From NCBI RefSeq assembly GCF_009362785.1, contig NZ_WHNQ01000010.1, forward strand, positions 1 through 64,000: 64,000 nucleotides of DNA, in the 5' to 3' direction. The DNA is from Paraburkholderia atlantica. Its GTDB lineage: Bacteria > Pseudomonadota > Gammaproteobacteria > Burkholderiales > Burkholderiaceae. Below, in pieces: positions 25,454-35,108 of this stretch (the first letter of the stretch is position 1; each line of letters begins with the position of its first letter). A program made the translations under genes and the position numbers. The notes beneath the pieces were generated by a model. The model was not told where the DNA came from. It worked only from the letters and a program-made list of their open reading frames with translations, and ran no database searches.

Positions 25454-25643
25454 GATCAGGTGCAAGAAGCGCCTCATGAGCGCGAATGGGAATGCATTGT
25501 AGAGCGGGCAGCGCCACGTGCGTAAAAAGCGTGCAAGCAGGAGCCGGAACCCCATTACAACGGGTAACGCAGCACCTCAACTTGATGCACGCCGCTCGGC
25601 CTTCGCAGCGCATACGGGGCGAAACCGGGCCGCGCGAGCGCGC

Positions 25644-26327
25644 CTAGTTCGATGTCGAGCGCGTCGAACCCGCTGTTGCGGCCGAAGTCGACCCCGAGGC
25701 CGCGACCGACGATGCCGCGGCCGCGCCGCTCGCCGCAGGTGTATTGAGCGCCGCCGGCACGCTGAACGCGTCGGCCCACGGGTTCACGCCGGCGCAACGG
25801 TCGGCTTCGCACGACGGGGCCCGTCCAGCGGCTCCTGAAGCGCCGTCCGCGGGCGTCGCAACCGCCGCGAAATCTTCGACGCGCAGATTCACCTTCTGCG
25901 CGTAGGCCTTCGAGCCGCCATAGCTCTTTAGCGCGATATTCAGATCGCCGTTCGCCGAGCGCATGTAACCGTAAAGGATCGCCGAGCCGGCTTCGATGTT
26001 CGCACCCGGTTCGGTCAGGTCCTTCACATTGCGCAGCAGCCCGCGGTGCGCCTGTGGCACGACCTGCATCAGGCCCGTCGCGCCATTGGCGCCGCGGGCC
26101 TTTTCCTTGAAGCGGGATTCGATCGAGATGATGGCGAGCAGCAGCGCCGGAGGAAGGGAGTATTTGTTGGCGGCGGATTGCACCGCGTCGGAGATCTTTT
26201 GAGCTTTTTCTTTGCCAACACCGAACTTCCGCGTCAGGTACGCCGATATTCGGTCGGTGTTTTCGTCGGCCGACGCGGTTTGCGCGAGGCCGAGCGAAAG
26301 CACGATCAGGCAAAGTAACCGGCTCAT
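25644..26327 (-). CDS. Lytic transglycosylase, SLT domain
   Basis: This 227-residue periplasmic muramidase has a signal peptide (RLLCLIVLSLGLAQTASA) ending near residue 20. The SLT fold follows: the catalytic Glu is in AIISIESRFKEKA (about residue 70), followed by GATGLMQVVPQAH and the GSAILYGYMRSANGDLNIAL segment, all family hallmarks. The C-terminal 70 residues are Ala/Ser-rich and disordered. It cleaves glycan strands with 1,6-anhydro ends. Start M12 of the open frame is chosen because it gives a compact signal peptide. Confidence 0.9.
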   Translation of the reverse strand: MSRLLCLIVLSLGLAQTASADENTDRISAYLTRKFGVGKEKAQKISDAVQSAANKYSLPPALLLAIISIESRFKEKARGANGATGLMQVVPQAHRGLLRNVKDLTEPGANIEAGSAILYGYMRSANGDLNIALKSYGGSKAYAQKVNLRVEDFAAVATPADGASGAAGRAPSCEADRCAGVNPWADAFSVPAALNTPAASGAAAASSVAASGSTSAATAGSTRSTSN

Positions 26328-26386
26328 AGCGGACGTTTGAGGAAGCAAAGATCCGCGCATTATAGCGCCGCTGTGCCGGGCGGCGC

Positions 26387-26761
26387 CTATCGTCGACAGT
26401 TTTTGTCTTTTAAATCAAGGGTGACCAGAACTCTTCGGGTTTTTCGATCCGCGTATTTGCCCGCCTTGGCCTTCAGGTCATAACCGTCGGTCAGCGTCAC
26501 GAGGACCGCGGCGGCGACGTCGATATCAGGCTCGGGCCAGACCAGACGCTCGTCCGTTTTGCGCGTCAGCGGCGCGTCGGTCATGTCGACGTTCACGCGC
26601 AGAGCGACCGGCGCGGGCTGGTCAAACAGCGTTTTGCCGTGCAACCCATGTTCAGTTAGTTGCACTTTTGCGTCGAGGAGGTAGCAATCGGACCTGCTCG
26701 CGGGCGGATGAAGGCTCGGGTCTTCAGGCTCGAAGCGCTCGATCGCGCGGCGACGGGTCAC
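26387..26761 (-). CDS. Hypothetical protein of 124 residues
   Basis: This unrecognised protein probably uses a GTG start at 26761. It has a beta-rich pattern (ALRVNVDMTDAPLTRKTDER, AAAVLVTLTDGYDLKA, RRVLVTLDL) and no signal peptide or membrane segment. It lies 59 bp downstream of the transglycosylase start on the same strand, and its own stop is at 26387. The start is weakly supported: no ribosome site is evident. Confidence 0.5.
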   Translation of the reverse strand: MTRRRAIERFEPEDPSLHPPASRSDCYLLDAKVQLTEHGLHGKTLFDQPAPVALRVNVDMTDAPLTRKTDERLVWPEPDIDVAAAVLVTLTDGYDLKAKAGKYADRKTRRVLVTLDLKDKNCRR

Positions 26762-26856
26762 CTGCTCGCATCATGGTTCGCGCGGATTTGAGACAATGCG
26801 CGTCGGCCGTGCGTCTCGTTGCGCACCGCCTCGATGAACAACCGATGTTTTCAGCT

Positions 26857-27117
26857 ATGAGCAAGACCGCGTTTATTCCCAGCGTCCCCGGCACATCGGA
26901 GGACGACTTCGAGATTTCGGCGAGCGCGAAGATGGCCGGCTATCGACGCTTCTTCGGCGTGTTGAAGGTCGTGCGCACGACCGACGGCCGCGTACTGTTT
27001 CCGTTCGACGGGGCGCCCGAACTGGGCCCACATCCAACCCGCGTCGAAGCGCTCGCGGCCGCTCAGGTGTATGGCGAACATATCGTCGCGAGCGATCTGG
27101 CGCGGCCGGAGTTGTAG
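26857..27117 (+). CDS. Small DUF6723-like protein
   Basis: This 86-residue protein starts MSKTAFIPSVPGTSEDDFEI and contains GYRRFFGVLKVVRTTDGRVL. It is a soluble alpha/beta protein typical of Burkholderiaceae genomes, which I recall being classed as DUF6723; function unknown. An alternative ATG at 26845 adds four residues. Neither has a strong ribosome site. It is convergent with the rhomboid gene. Confidence 0.7.
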   Translation: MSKTAFIPSVPGTSEDDFEISASAKMAGYRRFFGVLKVVRTTDGRVLFPFDGAPELGPHPTRVEALAAAQVYGEHIVASDLARPEL

Positions 27118-27166
27118 GCCGATACGGCCTCGAACCGGGCCCATCCCAACGAACCGGAGATCTCCG

Positions 27167-27766
27167 TCAACGCGCCCGCACCCGGCGCGCAGCCCCGGCC
27201 CCCGAACGCGCCGCGAGCACACCACCGATCACGCCGCCGATATGGCTCTGCCACGACACATCGGGATAGATCGGCAGCACACCGAACAGCAAACTCAAGC
27301 CGTAGCTGCCGACCACGACTAGAGCCACGAGGATCGACACCAGATTGCGCGTGTAGTAGCCGCGTGCGACCAGGTAACCCGCATAGCCGAACACCAGTCC
27401 ACTTGCGCCGATGTGCACCGAATACGGCGCACCGAAGAGCCACGCGCAAAGACCGGCGCCGAGCATCGCGCCGATGGTCGCGCGCCAGAAGCCGCCGATG
27501 TCCGGCCAAGTACACAGCCAGCCAAGCACGACGAGCCCGCTCGTGTTGGCCGCGATGTGCCCTACGCTCGCATGCAGCCACGGCGCGAACAGAATTCCCT
27601 GCAAGCCATCGAGTGAACGCGGCACGACGCCGTGTTCGTCCAGATGCAGGAACGGCAGCGCAACCGACAGAAAGAACACGGCCCACATCGAACCGACGAA
27701 CAGCGCGATCAGTCCGACTCGCAACTTGAGCCTCTCGGTGAGCGTGTTGGGAGATGAGGTCTTCAT
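27167..27766 (-). CDS. Rhomboid-family intramembrane serine protease
   Basis: This 199-residue protein has about six predicted membrane helices. The catalytic Ser is in HIGASGLVFGYAGYL (GxSG motif, near residue 118) and the catalytic His in WQSHIGGVIGG (near 175). Both residues of the dyad are present. The oxyanion-helix start HIAANTSGLVVLG is also seen. Rhomboids cleave membrane proteins; substrates are unknown. MKTSSPNTL at 27766 is the most likely start, although the frame is open 21 codons upstream. It is the gene following glmS in the minus direction. Confidence 0.93.
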   Translation of the reverse strand: MKTSSPNTLTERLKLRVGLIALFVGSMWAVFFLSVALPFLHLDEHGVVPRSLDGLQGILFAPWLHASVGHIAANTSGLVVLGWLCTWPDIGGFWRATIGAMLGAGLCAWLFGAPYSVHIGASGLVFGYAGYLVARGYYTRNLVSILVALVVVGSYGLSLLFGVLPIYPDVSWQSHIGGVIGGVLAARSGAGAARRVRAR

Positions 27767-27870
27767 AGTAACGAGGCCACGGGGATGTCGACAGAGGGTA
27801 GTCGATGTGGCGTCGTCACGACGAGGCATCGTGGGACCACAGATGCCGATTGGAGCGGTGGATGTTTGGT

Positions 27871-27897
27871 CAGCCGCACCGCATGGTGGTGCGGCTG
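27871..27897. other. Strong hairpin between glmS and the rhomboid gene
   Basis: CAGCCGCACC (27871-27880) and GGTGCGGCTG (27888-27897) form a perfect 10-bp stem with a 7-nt loop. No T tract follows on either strand. It may protect the glmS mRNA end or be a processing site. Confidence 0.45.
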
Positions 27898-27953
27898 ATT
27901 TGGCGCGATCCTGTGCGGCCTGGTTCGTTCGCGCCGTTACGTCTTCGGCTTCG

Positions 27954-29771
27954 TCACTCCACCGTCACCGACTTCGCCAGGTTGCGTGGCTTATCCACAT
28001 CCGTGCCACGCGCACAAGCGGTGTGATACGCGAGCAACTGCAGCGGCACCACGTGCAGGATCGGCGACAGCAAGCCATAGTGCTCCGGCATCCGGATCAC
28101 ATGCAGTCCTTCGTCGTTGACGATCTTCGTATCCGCATCGGCGAACACATACAGCTCGCCGCCGCGCGCGCGCACTTCCTGGATGTTCGACTTTAGCTTT
28201 TCGAGCAGCGCGTCGTTCGGCGCGACCGTCACCACCGGCATCGCTTCGGTCACGAGCGCCAGTGGCCCGTGCTTCAGCTCGCCGGCCGGATACGCCTCGG
28301 CGTGGATATACGAAATCTCCTTGAGCTTCAGCGCGCCTTCGAGCGCGATCGGATAGTGCATGCCGCGTCCGAGGAACAACGCATGTTCCTTGCGCGAGAA
28401 CTCCTCCGACCACGCGATGATCTGCGGCTCGAGCGCGAGCACGCTGTTGAGCGCAGCCGGCAGGTGGCGCAACTGCTTCAGATAACTCGCTTCCTGCTCG
28501 TCGTTCAGGCGGCCGCGCAGCTTCGCGAGCGTGGCCGCCAGCGTGAACAGCGCGACCAGCTGGGTCGTGAATGCCTTGGTCGATGCAACGCCGATCTCGC
28601 GGCCCGCATGCGTGAGGAACGACAACTCGGTTTGCCGCACCATCGCGCTCGTGCCGACGTTGCAGATCGCGAGCGTGTGCTTGTGGCCGAGTTCCTGCGC
28701 GTGCTTGAGCGCCGCGAGCGTGTCGGCGGTTTCGCCCGACTGCGAGATCACCACCACCAGCGACTTCGGATTCGGCACCGACTCGCGATAGCGATACTCG
28801 CTCGCGATCTCGACCTGAGTCGGAATCTTCGCGACCGATTCGAGCCAGTACTTGGCCGTGAGTCCCGAGTAGTAGCTGGTGCCGCACGCGAGAATCAGCA
28901 GACTATCGATGTCCGCGAACACCTGGCGTGCGCCTTCGCCAAAGATCGACGCATCGAACGCGTCGGCTTGCGGAATCGTGTCGGTGATCGCGCGCGGTTG
29001 TTCGAAGATTTCCTTCTGCATGAAGTGGCGATACGGGCCGAGTTCGACCGCGCCGCCATAGGCCGCGACCTGACGCACCTCGCGTTGCGCGATCTCGCCT
29101 TGGCGATCGGCGATGCGCACGCCATCGAGCGACAGTTCGCAGACGTCGCCTTCCTCGAGGAAGATGAAGCGCTCGGTGCTGCCCGCGAGCGCGAGCGCGT
29201 CCGAGGCCAGGAAGTTTTCACCGTCGCCGAGTCCGACTACGAGCGGCGAGCCCTGGCGGGCGCCGACCACCGTATGCGGCTGGTCCTTATGCAGCACCGC
29301 GATCGCATACGCGCCGTGCAGCTGCGCGATCGCCTCGCGCACCGCGGCGAACAGGTCGCCGCGATACAGGCTATGGATCAGGTGAGCAATAACCTCGGTG
29401 TCGGTTTGCGACACGAACTCATAACCCTTGCCACGAAGCATTTCGCGCAAGGTCTCGTAGTTCTCGATGATGCCGTTGTGTACCAACGCCAGCGCGTCGC
29501 GCGAGAAGATCGGGTGCGCGTTATCGGTGACCGGTGCGCCATGCGTGGCCCAGCGTGTATGCGCGATGCCCGTCACGCCTTCGAGGTGACCTTCGCGCAC
29601 CTGAGCGTCGAGGTCGGCGACGCGCGCGACGCTGCGTGCGCGGCTCGGCCCACGAGCGCCAAGCACGGCGACGCCGCACGAATCGTAGCCGCGATATTCG
29701 AGGCGCCGCAGTCCTTCGATCAGGACGGGAACGATGTTACGTTGCGCAACCGCGCCGACAATGCCGCACAT
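27954..29771 (-). CDS. glmS: Glutamine-fructose-6-phosphate aminotransferase (isomerising)
   Basis: GlmS makes glucosamine 6-phosphate, the first step to UDP-GlcNAc. It is 605 residues. The N-terminal glutaminase domain starts [10 protein letters not shown]; the Cys after Met is the nucleophile, and the Met is removed. Residues about 285-605 form two SIS domains ([34 protein letters not shown]) with the C-terminal [11 protein letters not shown] tail. A purine-rich AAAAGGAATACACC precedes the ATG. It lies 59 bp behind glmU on the same strand, forming a glmU-glmS operon. Confidence 0.97.
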   Translation of the reverse strand: MCGIVGAVAQRNIVPVLIEGLRRLEYRGYDSCGVAVLGARGPSRARSVARVADLDAQVREGHLEGVTGIAHTRWATHGAPVTDNAHPIFSRDALALVHNGIIENYETLREMLRGKGYEFVSQTDTEVIAHLIHSLYRGDLFAAVREAIAQLHGAYAIAVLHKDQPHTVVGARQGSPLVVGLGDGENFLASDALALAGSTERFIFLEEGDVCELSLDGVRIADRQGEIAQREVRQVAAYGGAVELGPYRHFMQKEIFEQPRAITDTIPQADAFDASIFGEGARQVFADIDSLLILACGTSYYSGLTAKYWLESVAKIPTQVEIASEYRYRESVPNPKSLVVVISQSGETADTLAALKHAQELGHKHTLAICNVGTSAMVRQTELSFLTHAGREIGVASTKAFTTQLVALFTLAATLAKLRGRLNDEQEASYLKQLRHLPAALNSVLALEPQIIAWSEEFSRKEHALFLGRGMHYPIALEGALKLKEISYIHAEAYPAGELKHGPLALVTEAMPVVTVAPNDALLEKLKSNIQEVRARGGELYVFADADTKIVNDEGLHVIRMPEHYGLLSPILHVVPLQLLAYHTACARGTDVDKPRNLAKSVTVE

Positions 29772-29830
29772 GGTGTATTCCTTTTCAGTGCCGGATTCAG
29801 TGAGCGCGCCTCGTGGACACGCCGTATCGA

Positions 29831-31192
29831 TCAGCTTTTCTTTTTGACAGGGCGCACGTAGCCCGTCTTGCTCGTCTGGGTTTTATCGTTCAACACCAGC
29901 GCGTTGGCGGCGACGTCTTTCCACACCGTAGTGCCGGCCGCGATCGTCGCGCCGCGCTGCACGCGCACCGGTGCGACCAGTTGCGTGTCCGAGCCGACGA
30001 ACACGTCGTCCTCGATCACGGTGCGGAATTTGTTGGCGCCGTCGTAGTTGCAGGTGATCGTGCCCGCGCCGATGTTCACGCGCGCGCCGACATCCGCATC
30101 GCCGATGTAGGTGAGGTGGTTGGCTTTCGAGCCATGACCGAGCACCGCGTTCTTGATCTCGACGAAGTTCCCTACATGAGACTCGTCTTGAAGCGCCGCG
30201 CCTGTGCGCAAGCGCGCATACGGACCGACAACGGCATTCGCGCCGACTTCCGCGCCTTCGATGTGCGTGAACGCATCGACGCGCGTACCCGCGCCGATAC
30301 GCGCGTTGCGAATCACGCAATTCGGCCCGATGCTGACGTTGTCGGCGAGCGACACGCGGCCTTCGAACATGCAGTTGACGTCGATCGATACGTCGCGGCC
30401 GCATTCGAGCGTGCCGCGCACGTCGACGCGCGCGGGGTCGGCGAGCGTCACGCCCGCGACCAGCAGCGCGTCGGCGACATTGCGCTGATGAATCCGCTCG
30501 AGTTCGGCGAGCTGCTGCTTGCTGTTGACGCCGAGCGTTTCCCACTGGTCGTCGGGCTGCGTGGTGACGACTTCGAGGCCGGCTTCGATCGCCATCTCGA
30601 CCGCATCGGTCAGATAGAACTCGCCTTGCGCGTTATCGTTCTTGAGCGCCGCGAGCCAGCCGGCGAGGCGCGCGGTGGGCGCGACGATGATGCCGGTGTT
30701 GATTTCAGCGATGTTCAGCTGCTCGGGATTCGCGTCCTTCTGCTCGACGATGCGCTGCACGTTGCCGTGCTGATCGCGCACGATGCGGCCGTAGCCGGTC
30801 GGGTCGTCGAGCGTGACGGTGAGCACGCCGTAGCCGTCCTGGCCGGCCCGCTCTGTCAGTGCACGCAGCGTTTGCGCGCGCGTGAGCGGCACGTCGCCAT
30901 AGAGCACCAGCGTGGACGACGAAGGATCGAGCAGCGGCAGCGCCTGCTGCACCGCGTGGCCGGTGCCGAGCTGTTGCTCCTGCACCGCGAACTGGATATC
31001 GGGCGCGGCGACAGCTTCTCGCACAGCTTCGGCGCCGTGGCCGATCACGACGATCAGGCGCGCGGGCTTAAGCGCGCGGGCGGTGTCGATGACATGAGCG
31101 AGGAGCGGCCGGCCGGCCAGAGGATGGAGCACCTTGGGAAGCGCGGACCGCATGCGCTTGCCGGTACCTGCCGCCAAAATGACGATGTTCAT
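29831..31192 (-). CDS. glmU: Bifunctional UDP-GlcNAc pyrophosphorylase / GlcN-1-P acetyltransferase
   Basis: GlmU acetylates glucosamine 1-phosphate and then couples it to UTP. It is 453 residues. The N-terminal uridyltransferase domain begins with the nucleotide-binding [19 protein letters not shown]. From about residue 250, a left-handed beta-helix of hexapeptide repeats follows ([34 protein letters not shown]), which is the trimeric acetyltransferase. It is the first gene of the glmU-glmS unit. A TAGAAT box at 31226-31231 may be its -10 element. Confidence 0.97.
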   Translation of the reverse strand: MNIVILAAGTGKRMRSALPKVLHPLAGRPLLAHVIDTARALKPARLIVVIGHGAEAVREAVAAPDIQFAVQEQQLGTGHAVQQALPLLDPSSSTLVLYGDVPLTRAQTLRALTERAGQDGYGVLTVTLDDPTGYGRIVRDQHGNVQRIVEQKDANPEQLNIAEINTGIIVAPTARLAGWLAALKNDNAQGEFYLTDAVEMAIEAGLEVVTTQPDDQWETLGVNSKQQLAELERIHQRNVADALLVAGVTLADPARVDVRGTLECGRDVSIDVNCMFEGRVSLADNVSIGPNCVIRNARIGAGTRVDAFTHIEGAEVGANAVVGPYARLRTGAALQDESHVGNFVEIKNAVLGHGSKANHLTYIGDADVGARVNIGAGTITCNYDGANKFRTVIEDDVFVGSDTQLVAPVRVQRGATIAAGTTVWKDVAANALVLNDKTQTSKTGYVRPVKKKS

Positions 31193-31246
31193 GGCGTCGG
31201 CAAATAGACGAGTTTGGAGCGGACGATTCTATCATGCTGCACCTGC

Positions 31247-31268
31247 AAAAAAGGCCGCAGACGCGGCC
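31247..31268 (-). terminator. Terminator after ttcA
   Basis: GGCCGC, AGAC and GCGGCC (31253-31268) form a perfect 6-bp stem with six Ts on the minus strand. It lies between the ttcA stop and the glmU start, just upstream of the likely glmU promoter. Confidence 0.75.
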
Positions 31269-31333
31269 TCCGCAGGGCGCGCAAGCCAGCGAAAAACCGC
31301 CGGAATGCCGCCAAAACAAGCAATTTTCACTCG

Positions 31334-32335
31334 TTACAGCTCGTCGAACTGGACCAGCGGAATGGTCTTCGCGCCGCTGAGCGGCGCGCCTTCGTCGCCG
31401 GTCGAGCACGGTTCTTCGTCGAACGCGATGTCGCCTTGCGGGTCGGCCTCGCCGGTCGCGCGCAGCCCCGCGAACGGAAACAGCTGGTGATCCATCAGAT
31501 GCGACGGCACGACGTTCGACAACGCATTGAACATGTTCTCGATGCGGCCCGGGAAACGTTTCTCCCAGTCGCGCACCAGCGCCTTCATTTCCGCGCGCTT
31601 CAGGTTTGGTTGGCTACCGCACAGATTGCACGGAATGATCGGGAATTCGCGCAGCTCCGCGTACTTCTCCAGATCGGTTTCCTTCACGTAGGCGAGCGGC
31701 CGGATCACGATGTTTTTGCCGTCGTCCGATTGCAGTTTGGGCGGCATGCCCTTCAGCTTGCCGCCGTAGAACAGGTTCAAGAGCAGCGTCTGCAGGATGT
31801 CGTCGCGATGGTGGCCGAGCGCAATCTTGGTCGCGCCGAGCTCGCCGGCAACGCGGTACAGGATGCCGCGCCGCAGCCGCGAGCACAGCGAGCAGGTGGT
31901 CTTGCCCTCCGGCACGAGCCGCTTGACGATGCTGTAGGTGTCCTGGTTCTCGATGTGAAACGGGATGTCGAGCTGGGTCAGATACTCGGGCAGCACGTGT
32001 TCGGGGAAGCCCGGCTGCTTCTGGTCGAGGTTGACCGCGACGATGTCGAAATTGATCGGGGCGCGCTCGCGCAGCCGCATCAGGATGTCGAGCATCGCGT
32101 AGCTATCTTTGCCGCCCGACAGGCACACCATCACCTTGTCGCCGTCCTCGATCATGTTGTAGTCGCCGATCGCCTGGCCGACCTGGCGCGCGAGGCGCTT
32201 GAACAGCTTGTTGTTCTCGTACGCTTCCTTCTGTTCGCGGCGCGTGAGCGGCGATTTCGGGGCGCGCGCCGCGTTCGGCGCCGCGCTGGTCTCGGCGGCC
32301 TGGTTGCCTGCGTTCAGCATTTCCGGTGCATTCAT
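31334..32335 (-). CDS. ttcA: tRNA 2-thiocytidine(32) synthetase
   Basis: TtcA puts sulfur on C32 of some tRNAs. The 333-residue protein has the PP-loop ATP motif [12 protein letters not shown] (about residues 60-71). [16 protein letters not shown] carries the CxxC of its Fe-S cluster. The C-terminal 30 residues are an acidic extension. It follows folB by three bases on the same strand, so ttcA, folB and the folM-like gene may be one operon. Confidence 0.95.
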   Translation of the reverse strand: MNAPEMLNAGNQAAETSAAPNAARAPKSPLTRREQKEAYENNKLFKRLARQVGQAIGDYNMIEDGDKVMVCLSGGKDSYAMLDILMRLRERAPINFDIVAVNLDQKQPGFPEHVLPEYLTQLDIPFHIENQDTYSIVKRLVPEGKTTCSLCSRLRRGILYRVAGELGATKIALGHHRDDILQTLLLNLFYGGKLKGMPPKLQSDDGKNIVIRPLAYVKETDLEKYAELREFPIIPCNLCGSQPNLKRAEMKALVRDWEKRFPGRIENMFNALSNVVPSHLMDHQLFPFAGLRATGEADPQGDIAFDEEPCSTGDEGAPLSGAKTIPLVQFDEL

Positions 32336-32338
32336 CGC

Positions 32339-32734
32339 TCAGTCCTCCTTGATGCGGAAGACTTCGACACCGACCGCATCGCAGTCCGGATACACGTCCG
32401 GCTTCTCGGTCGACACGCGCGCGCCGCGCACCTGCGGATGTTCGAGCATCACGCGCACGAGGTCGTCGCACAGCGTTTCCTGCAGATGGATGTGGCCTTG
32501 CGACACGCGCCTGGCGATCGTCGAGCGCATGAAGTCGTAGTCGACGACTTCGGTGAGCTTGTCGTGCACCGGCGTGGACATCGCGAGCGGCACGAACAGT
32601 TCGACGTTGATCACGACGCGCTGCTCGCCGCGCTTTTCGAAGTCGTGCACGCCAATATTGATGTGCACTTCGTAATTGCGCAGAAACAGCCGGCGGCAAT
32701 CGGCGAGCCGGGGGTGCGAAAGAGCGGCAAACAT
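32339..32734 (-). CDS. folB: Dihydroneopterin aldolase
   Basis: FolB cleaves 7,8-dihydroneopterin in folate synthesis. It is 131 residues. The family pattern is clear: NYEVHINIGVHDFEKRGEQR (about 23-42), then DKLTEVVDYDFM and the LEHPQVRGARVSTEKPDV region near the C-terminus. The conserved catalytic Lys is expected in STEKPDV. The ATG at 32734 is preferred over an in-frame TTG upstream; GGAACGAAC precedes it. It lies between ttcA and the folM-like gene. Confidence 0.93.
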   Translation of the reverse strand: MFAALSHPRLADCRRLFLRNYEVHINIGVHDFEKRGEQRVVINVELFVPLAMSTPVHDKLTEVVDYDFMRSTIARRVSQGHIHLQETLCDDLVRVMLEHPQVRGARVSTEKPDVYPDCDAVGVEVFRIKED

Positions 32735-32823
32735 GTTCGTTCCAATCAAAAAAGCGTGCGGGCACGCAAAGGGACGCTGCGCTACACGCGACGGCGGCCT
32801 CGAAGGCCGGCCGCGCGCGTGTA

Positions 32824-33651
32824 TCAGGCGCCCGTCAAAAACATTACGTCGCGCGGCAGCGGCACGAGATGCTGCCCGCCGTCGACCACCAGCGTCGTTC
32901 CGGTGACGCCGGCTGCATCCGCGAGATACAGCGCGGCGGCGACGATATCCTCGGGCCGCGACGCACGGCCCAGAGGCGTCATACGGTGAGCGGCCTCGAA
33001 CCCGTGCTGGGTCTGGTCGCCCGATTGCATCGTCAGGCCGGGCGCGAGCCCGACCACCCGGACCTTCGGCGCGAGCGCCTGAGCGAGCGCGACCGTCGCG
33101 GTCTGCAGCGCCGCCTTCGACAGCGTGTACGACAGATAGTCCGGGTTCATGTTGTATAGCTTCTGGTCCAGCACATTGATCACCACGCTGCGCTGGCTTT
33201 CGTCGCGCAACGCGGCATCGGGCGTCGCTTCGTAAAGCATGCGCGCGAGCACCAGCGGCGCGCCGACGTTCATCGCGGTCAGCTTCAGCAGCAGGTCATA
33301 GCCGACGTCGCGCGCCGTGTCTTCCTCGAAGCGCGACGCGTTGTTGACGATGCACGACGGCCGTCCGAGCGCCGCGGCACAGTCCGGCAGCAGCCGCGCG
33401 ACCTGCGCTTCGTCGCCGAGCTCGGCGTGCAGTGCGACTGCGCGGCGGCCCAGCTTGACGATCTGTGCGACCACTTCGTCGGCGTCCTCGCGGGAGGCGC
33501 CGTAGTGCACGGCCACGTCCCAGCCGCGTGCGGCGAAGCCGAGAGCGAGCGCGCGCCCGATGCGGCGCGCGGCGCCGGTAATCAGCACGACGCGGGGCGG
33601 TTCAGTCGGCGCTTCGGCGGCGCGGGCAGCGATGTCCGGAGAAACGGTCAT
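32824..33651 (-). CDS. SDR oxidoreductase, FolM/pteridine reductase-like
   Basis: This 275-residue short-chain dehydrogenase has the glycine-rich motif LITGAARRIGRALALGFA, in which TGx3RxG fits the pteridine-reductase branch rather than the usual TGxxxGIG. The catalytic Tyr-Lys pair is in YLSYTLSKAALQTA (about residues 176-180). Position next to folB supports a role in reducing dihydromonapterin or dihydrofolate; this is inference. Its ATG is only 13 bp from the divergent MidA-like start, so its promoter must overlap that gene. Confidence 0.85.
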   Translation of the reverse strand: MTVSPDIAARAAEAPTEPPRVVLITGAARRIGRALALGFAARGWDVAVHYGASREDADEVVAQIVKLGRRAVALHAELGDEAQVARLLPDCAAALGRPSCIVNNASRFEEDTARDVGYDLLLKLTAMNVGAPLVLARMLYEATPDAALRDESQRSVVINVLDQKLYNMNPDYLSYTLSKAALQTATVALAQALAPKVRVVGLAPGLTMQSGDQTQHGFEAAHRMTPLGRASRPEDIVAAALYLADAAGVTGTTLVVDGGQHLVPLPRDVMFLTGA

Positions 33652-33652
33652 T

Positions 33653-33658
33653 TACAAT
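33653..33658 (+). promoter_or_regulatory. Candidate -10 box of a leaderless MidA-like mRNA
   Basis: TACAAT ends six bases before the ATG at 33665, where transcription would start at or next to the start codon. No good -35 element is seen 17 bp upstream. Confidence 0.35.
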
Positions 33659-33664
33659 GCGGGG

Positions 33665-34867
33665 ATGAATCCGAAAGCTCACCAACCCGATAGTTTACCT
33701 GCTCCCGGCCCGAGCGCGCTCGCGCAGTCCGACGCGCTCGTCGCCGAAATCCGCGCACAGCTCGACGCGGCCGGCGGCTGGCTGCCGTTCGACCGCTACA
33801 TGGAGCGCGCGTTGTACGCGCCGGGGCTCGGCTACTACAGCGGCGGTGCGCGCAAATTCGGCCTGCGCGCCGACGACGGCAGCGACTTCGTCACCGCGCC
33901 GGAATTGTCGCCGCTATTCGCCGCGACGCTCGCGCGCCCGGTCGCCGAAGCGTTGGAGGCGAGCGGCACGCGCGACGTGATGGAGTTCGGCGCCGGCACC
34001 GGCAAGCTCGCCGCGGGACTGCTCAATGCGCTCGACACGCTCGGCGCCGAATTCGCCAGCTATTCGATCGTCGATCTATCGGGTGAACTGCGCGAGCGGC
34101 AGCGCGAAACGATCGCGGCGGCCGCGCCCGCGCTGCTCGCCAAAGTGCGCTGGCTCGACGCGCTGCCGGAGCGCTTCGAAGGCGTGGTGATCGGCAACGA
34201 GGTGCTCGATGCGATGCCGGTGCGGCTCTTCGCGCATAACGGCGCTGTCTGGCACGAGCGCGGCGTGGTGTGGCGCGACGGCGCATTCGGGTTCGACGAC
34301 CGACCCGTCGCGGCCGCCGCGGATCAAGCGCTGCTGACCGAAATCGATACTGATCGCGAGAACGCCGGCGACGGCTATGTGACCGAAACGCACGAAGCCG
34401 CGCGCGCCTTCACGCGCACGATCTGCACGATGCTCGCGCGCGGCGCGATCTTGCTGATCGACTACGGCTTTCCGCGCCACGAGTACTACCACGATCAGCG
34501 CGCGCAGGGCACGCTGATGTGCCACTACCGGCATCGCGCGCACGGCGACCCGTTCCTGTACCCCGGTCTGCAGGACATCACAGCGCACGTCGAATTCACC
34601 GGCATCGCCGAGGCGGGCGTCGAGACCGGCGCAGATCTGCTCGGCTTCACGTCGCAAGCGCGCTTCCTGCTGAACGCGGGCGTCACCGAGGTGCTCGGCG
34701 AAATCGATCCCGCCGACACCAGGCGTTTTCTGCCAGCGGCCAACGCGGTACAGAAGCTGCTGTCCGAGGCGGAGATGGGCGAGCTCTTCAAGGTGATCGC
34801 GTTTTCGCGCGGACTCGACGATACGCTGCGCGCCTTTTCGAGCGGCGACCGCTCGCATACGCTGTGA
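33665..34867 (+). CDS. SAM-dependent methyltransferase, MidA/NDUFAF7 family
   Basis: This 400-residue protein has the family's start, RYMERALYAPGLGYYSGGARKFG (split here by residue 50: RYMERALYAPGLGYY, then SGGARKFG). The SAM-binding motif is VMEFGAGTGKLAAGLL (about 101-116), and GNEVLDAMPVRL is a further signature. The eukaryotic relative NDUFAF7 methylates an arginine of complex I; the bacterial role is not established. An NDUFA9-like gene is 3 kb downstream, an interesting but weak link. It starts 13 bp from the divergent folM-like gene. Confidence 0.88.
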   Translation: MNPKAHQPDSLPAPGPSALAQSDALVAEIRAQLDAAGGWLPFDRYMERALYAPGLGYYSGGARKFGLRADDGSDFVTAPELSPLFAATLARPVAEALEASGTRDVMEFGAGTGKLAAGLLNALDTLGAEFASYSIVDLSGELRERQRETIAAAAPALLAKVRWLDALPERFEGVVIGNEVLDAMPVRLFAHNGAVWHERGVVWRDGAFGFDDRPVAAAADQALLTEIDTDRENAGDGYVTETHEAARAFTRTICTMLARGAILLIDYGFPRHEYYHDQRAQGTLMCHYRHRAHGDPFLYPGLQDITAHVEFTGIAEAGVETGADLLGFTSQARFLLNAGVTEVLGEIDPADTRRFLPAANAVQKLLSEAEMGELFKVIAFSRGLDDTLRAFSSGDRSHTL

Positions 34868-34898
34868 TTGTGAAGCCGCTCAGGTTCGAGGACTCGCG

Positions 34899-35093
34899 AT
34901 GATTCGCTGGCTTTTGACTACCTTCGTCGCCGTCGCGGTGCTGTCGTCGTGCTGGCCCTGGCTGAGGAAGCTCGGCATCGGCCGGATGCCCGGCGACGTG
35001 ACCTTGCGGCTGTTCGGCCGCGAGTATCCGTTTCCGTTCATGTCGACGCTGGTGCTGTCGATACTGTTGTCGCTGTTGGCGCGGGTGCTGTAG
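34899..35093 (+). CDS. DUF2905 small membrane protein
   Basis: This 64-residue protein has two hydrophobic segments: LLTTFVAVAVLSSCW at the N-terminus and FMSTLVLSILLSLLARVL at the C-terminus. Between them is the conserved GIGRMPGDVTLRLFGREYPF loop that marks DUF2905. It follows the MidA-like gene by 31 bp and is probably co-transcribed. Function unknown. Confidence 0.87.
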   Translation: MIRWLLTTFVAVAVLSSCWPWLRKLGIGRMPGDVTLRLFGREYPFPFMSTLVLSILLSLLARVL

Positions 35094-35108
35094 GCACCGC
35101 GCGCCGCT

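Noticed and set aside
27871-27897. Perfect hairpin after glmS as an intrinsic terminator or a glmS ribozyme
   Set aside because: It has no T tract, it lies downstream rather than upstream of glmS, and it does not resemble the ribozyme core. Kept only as a hairpin.
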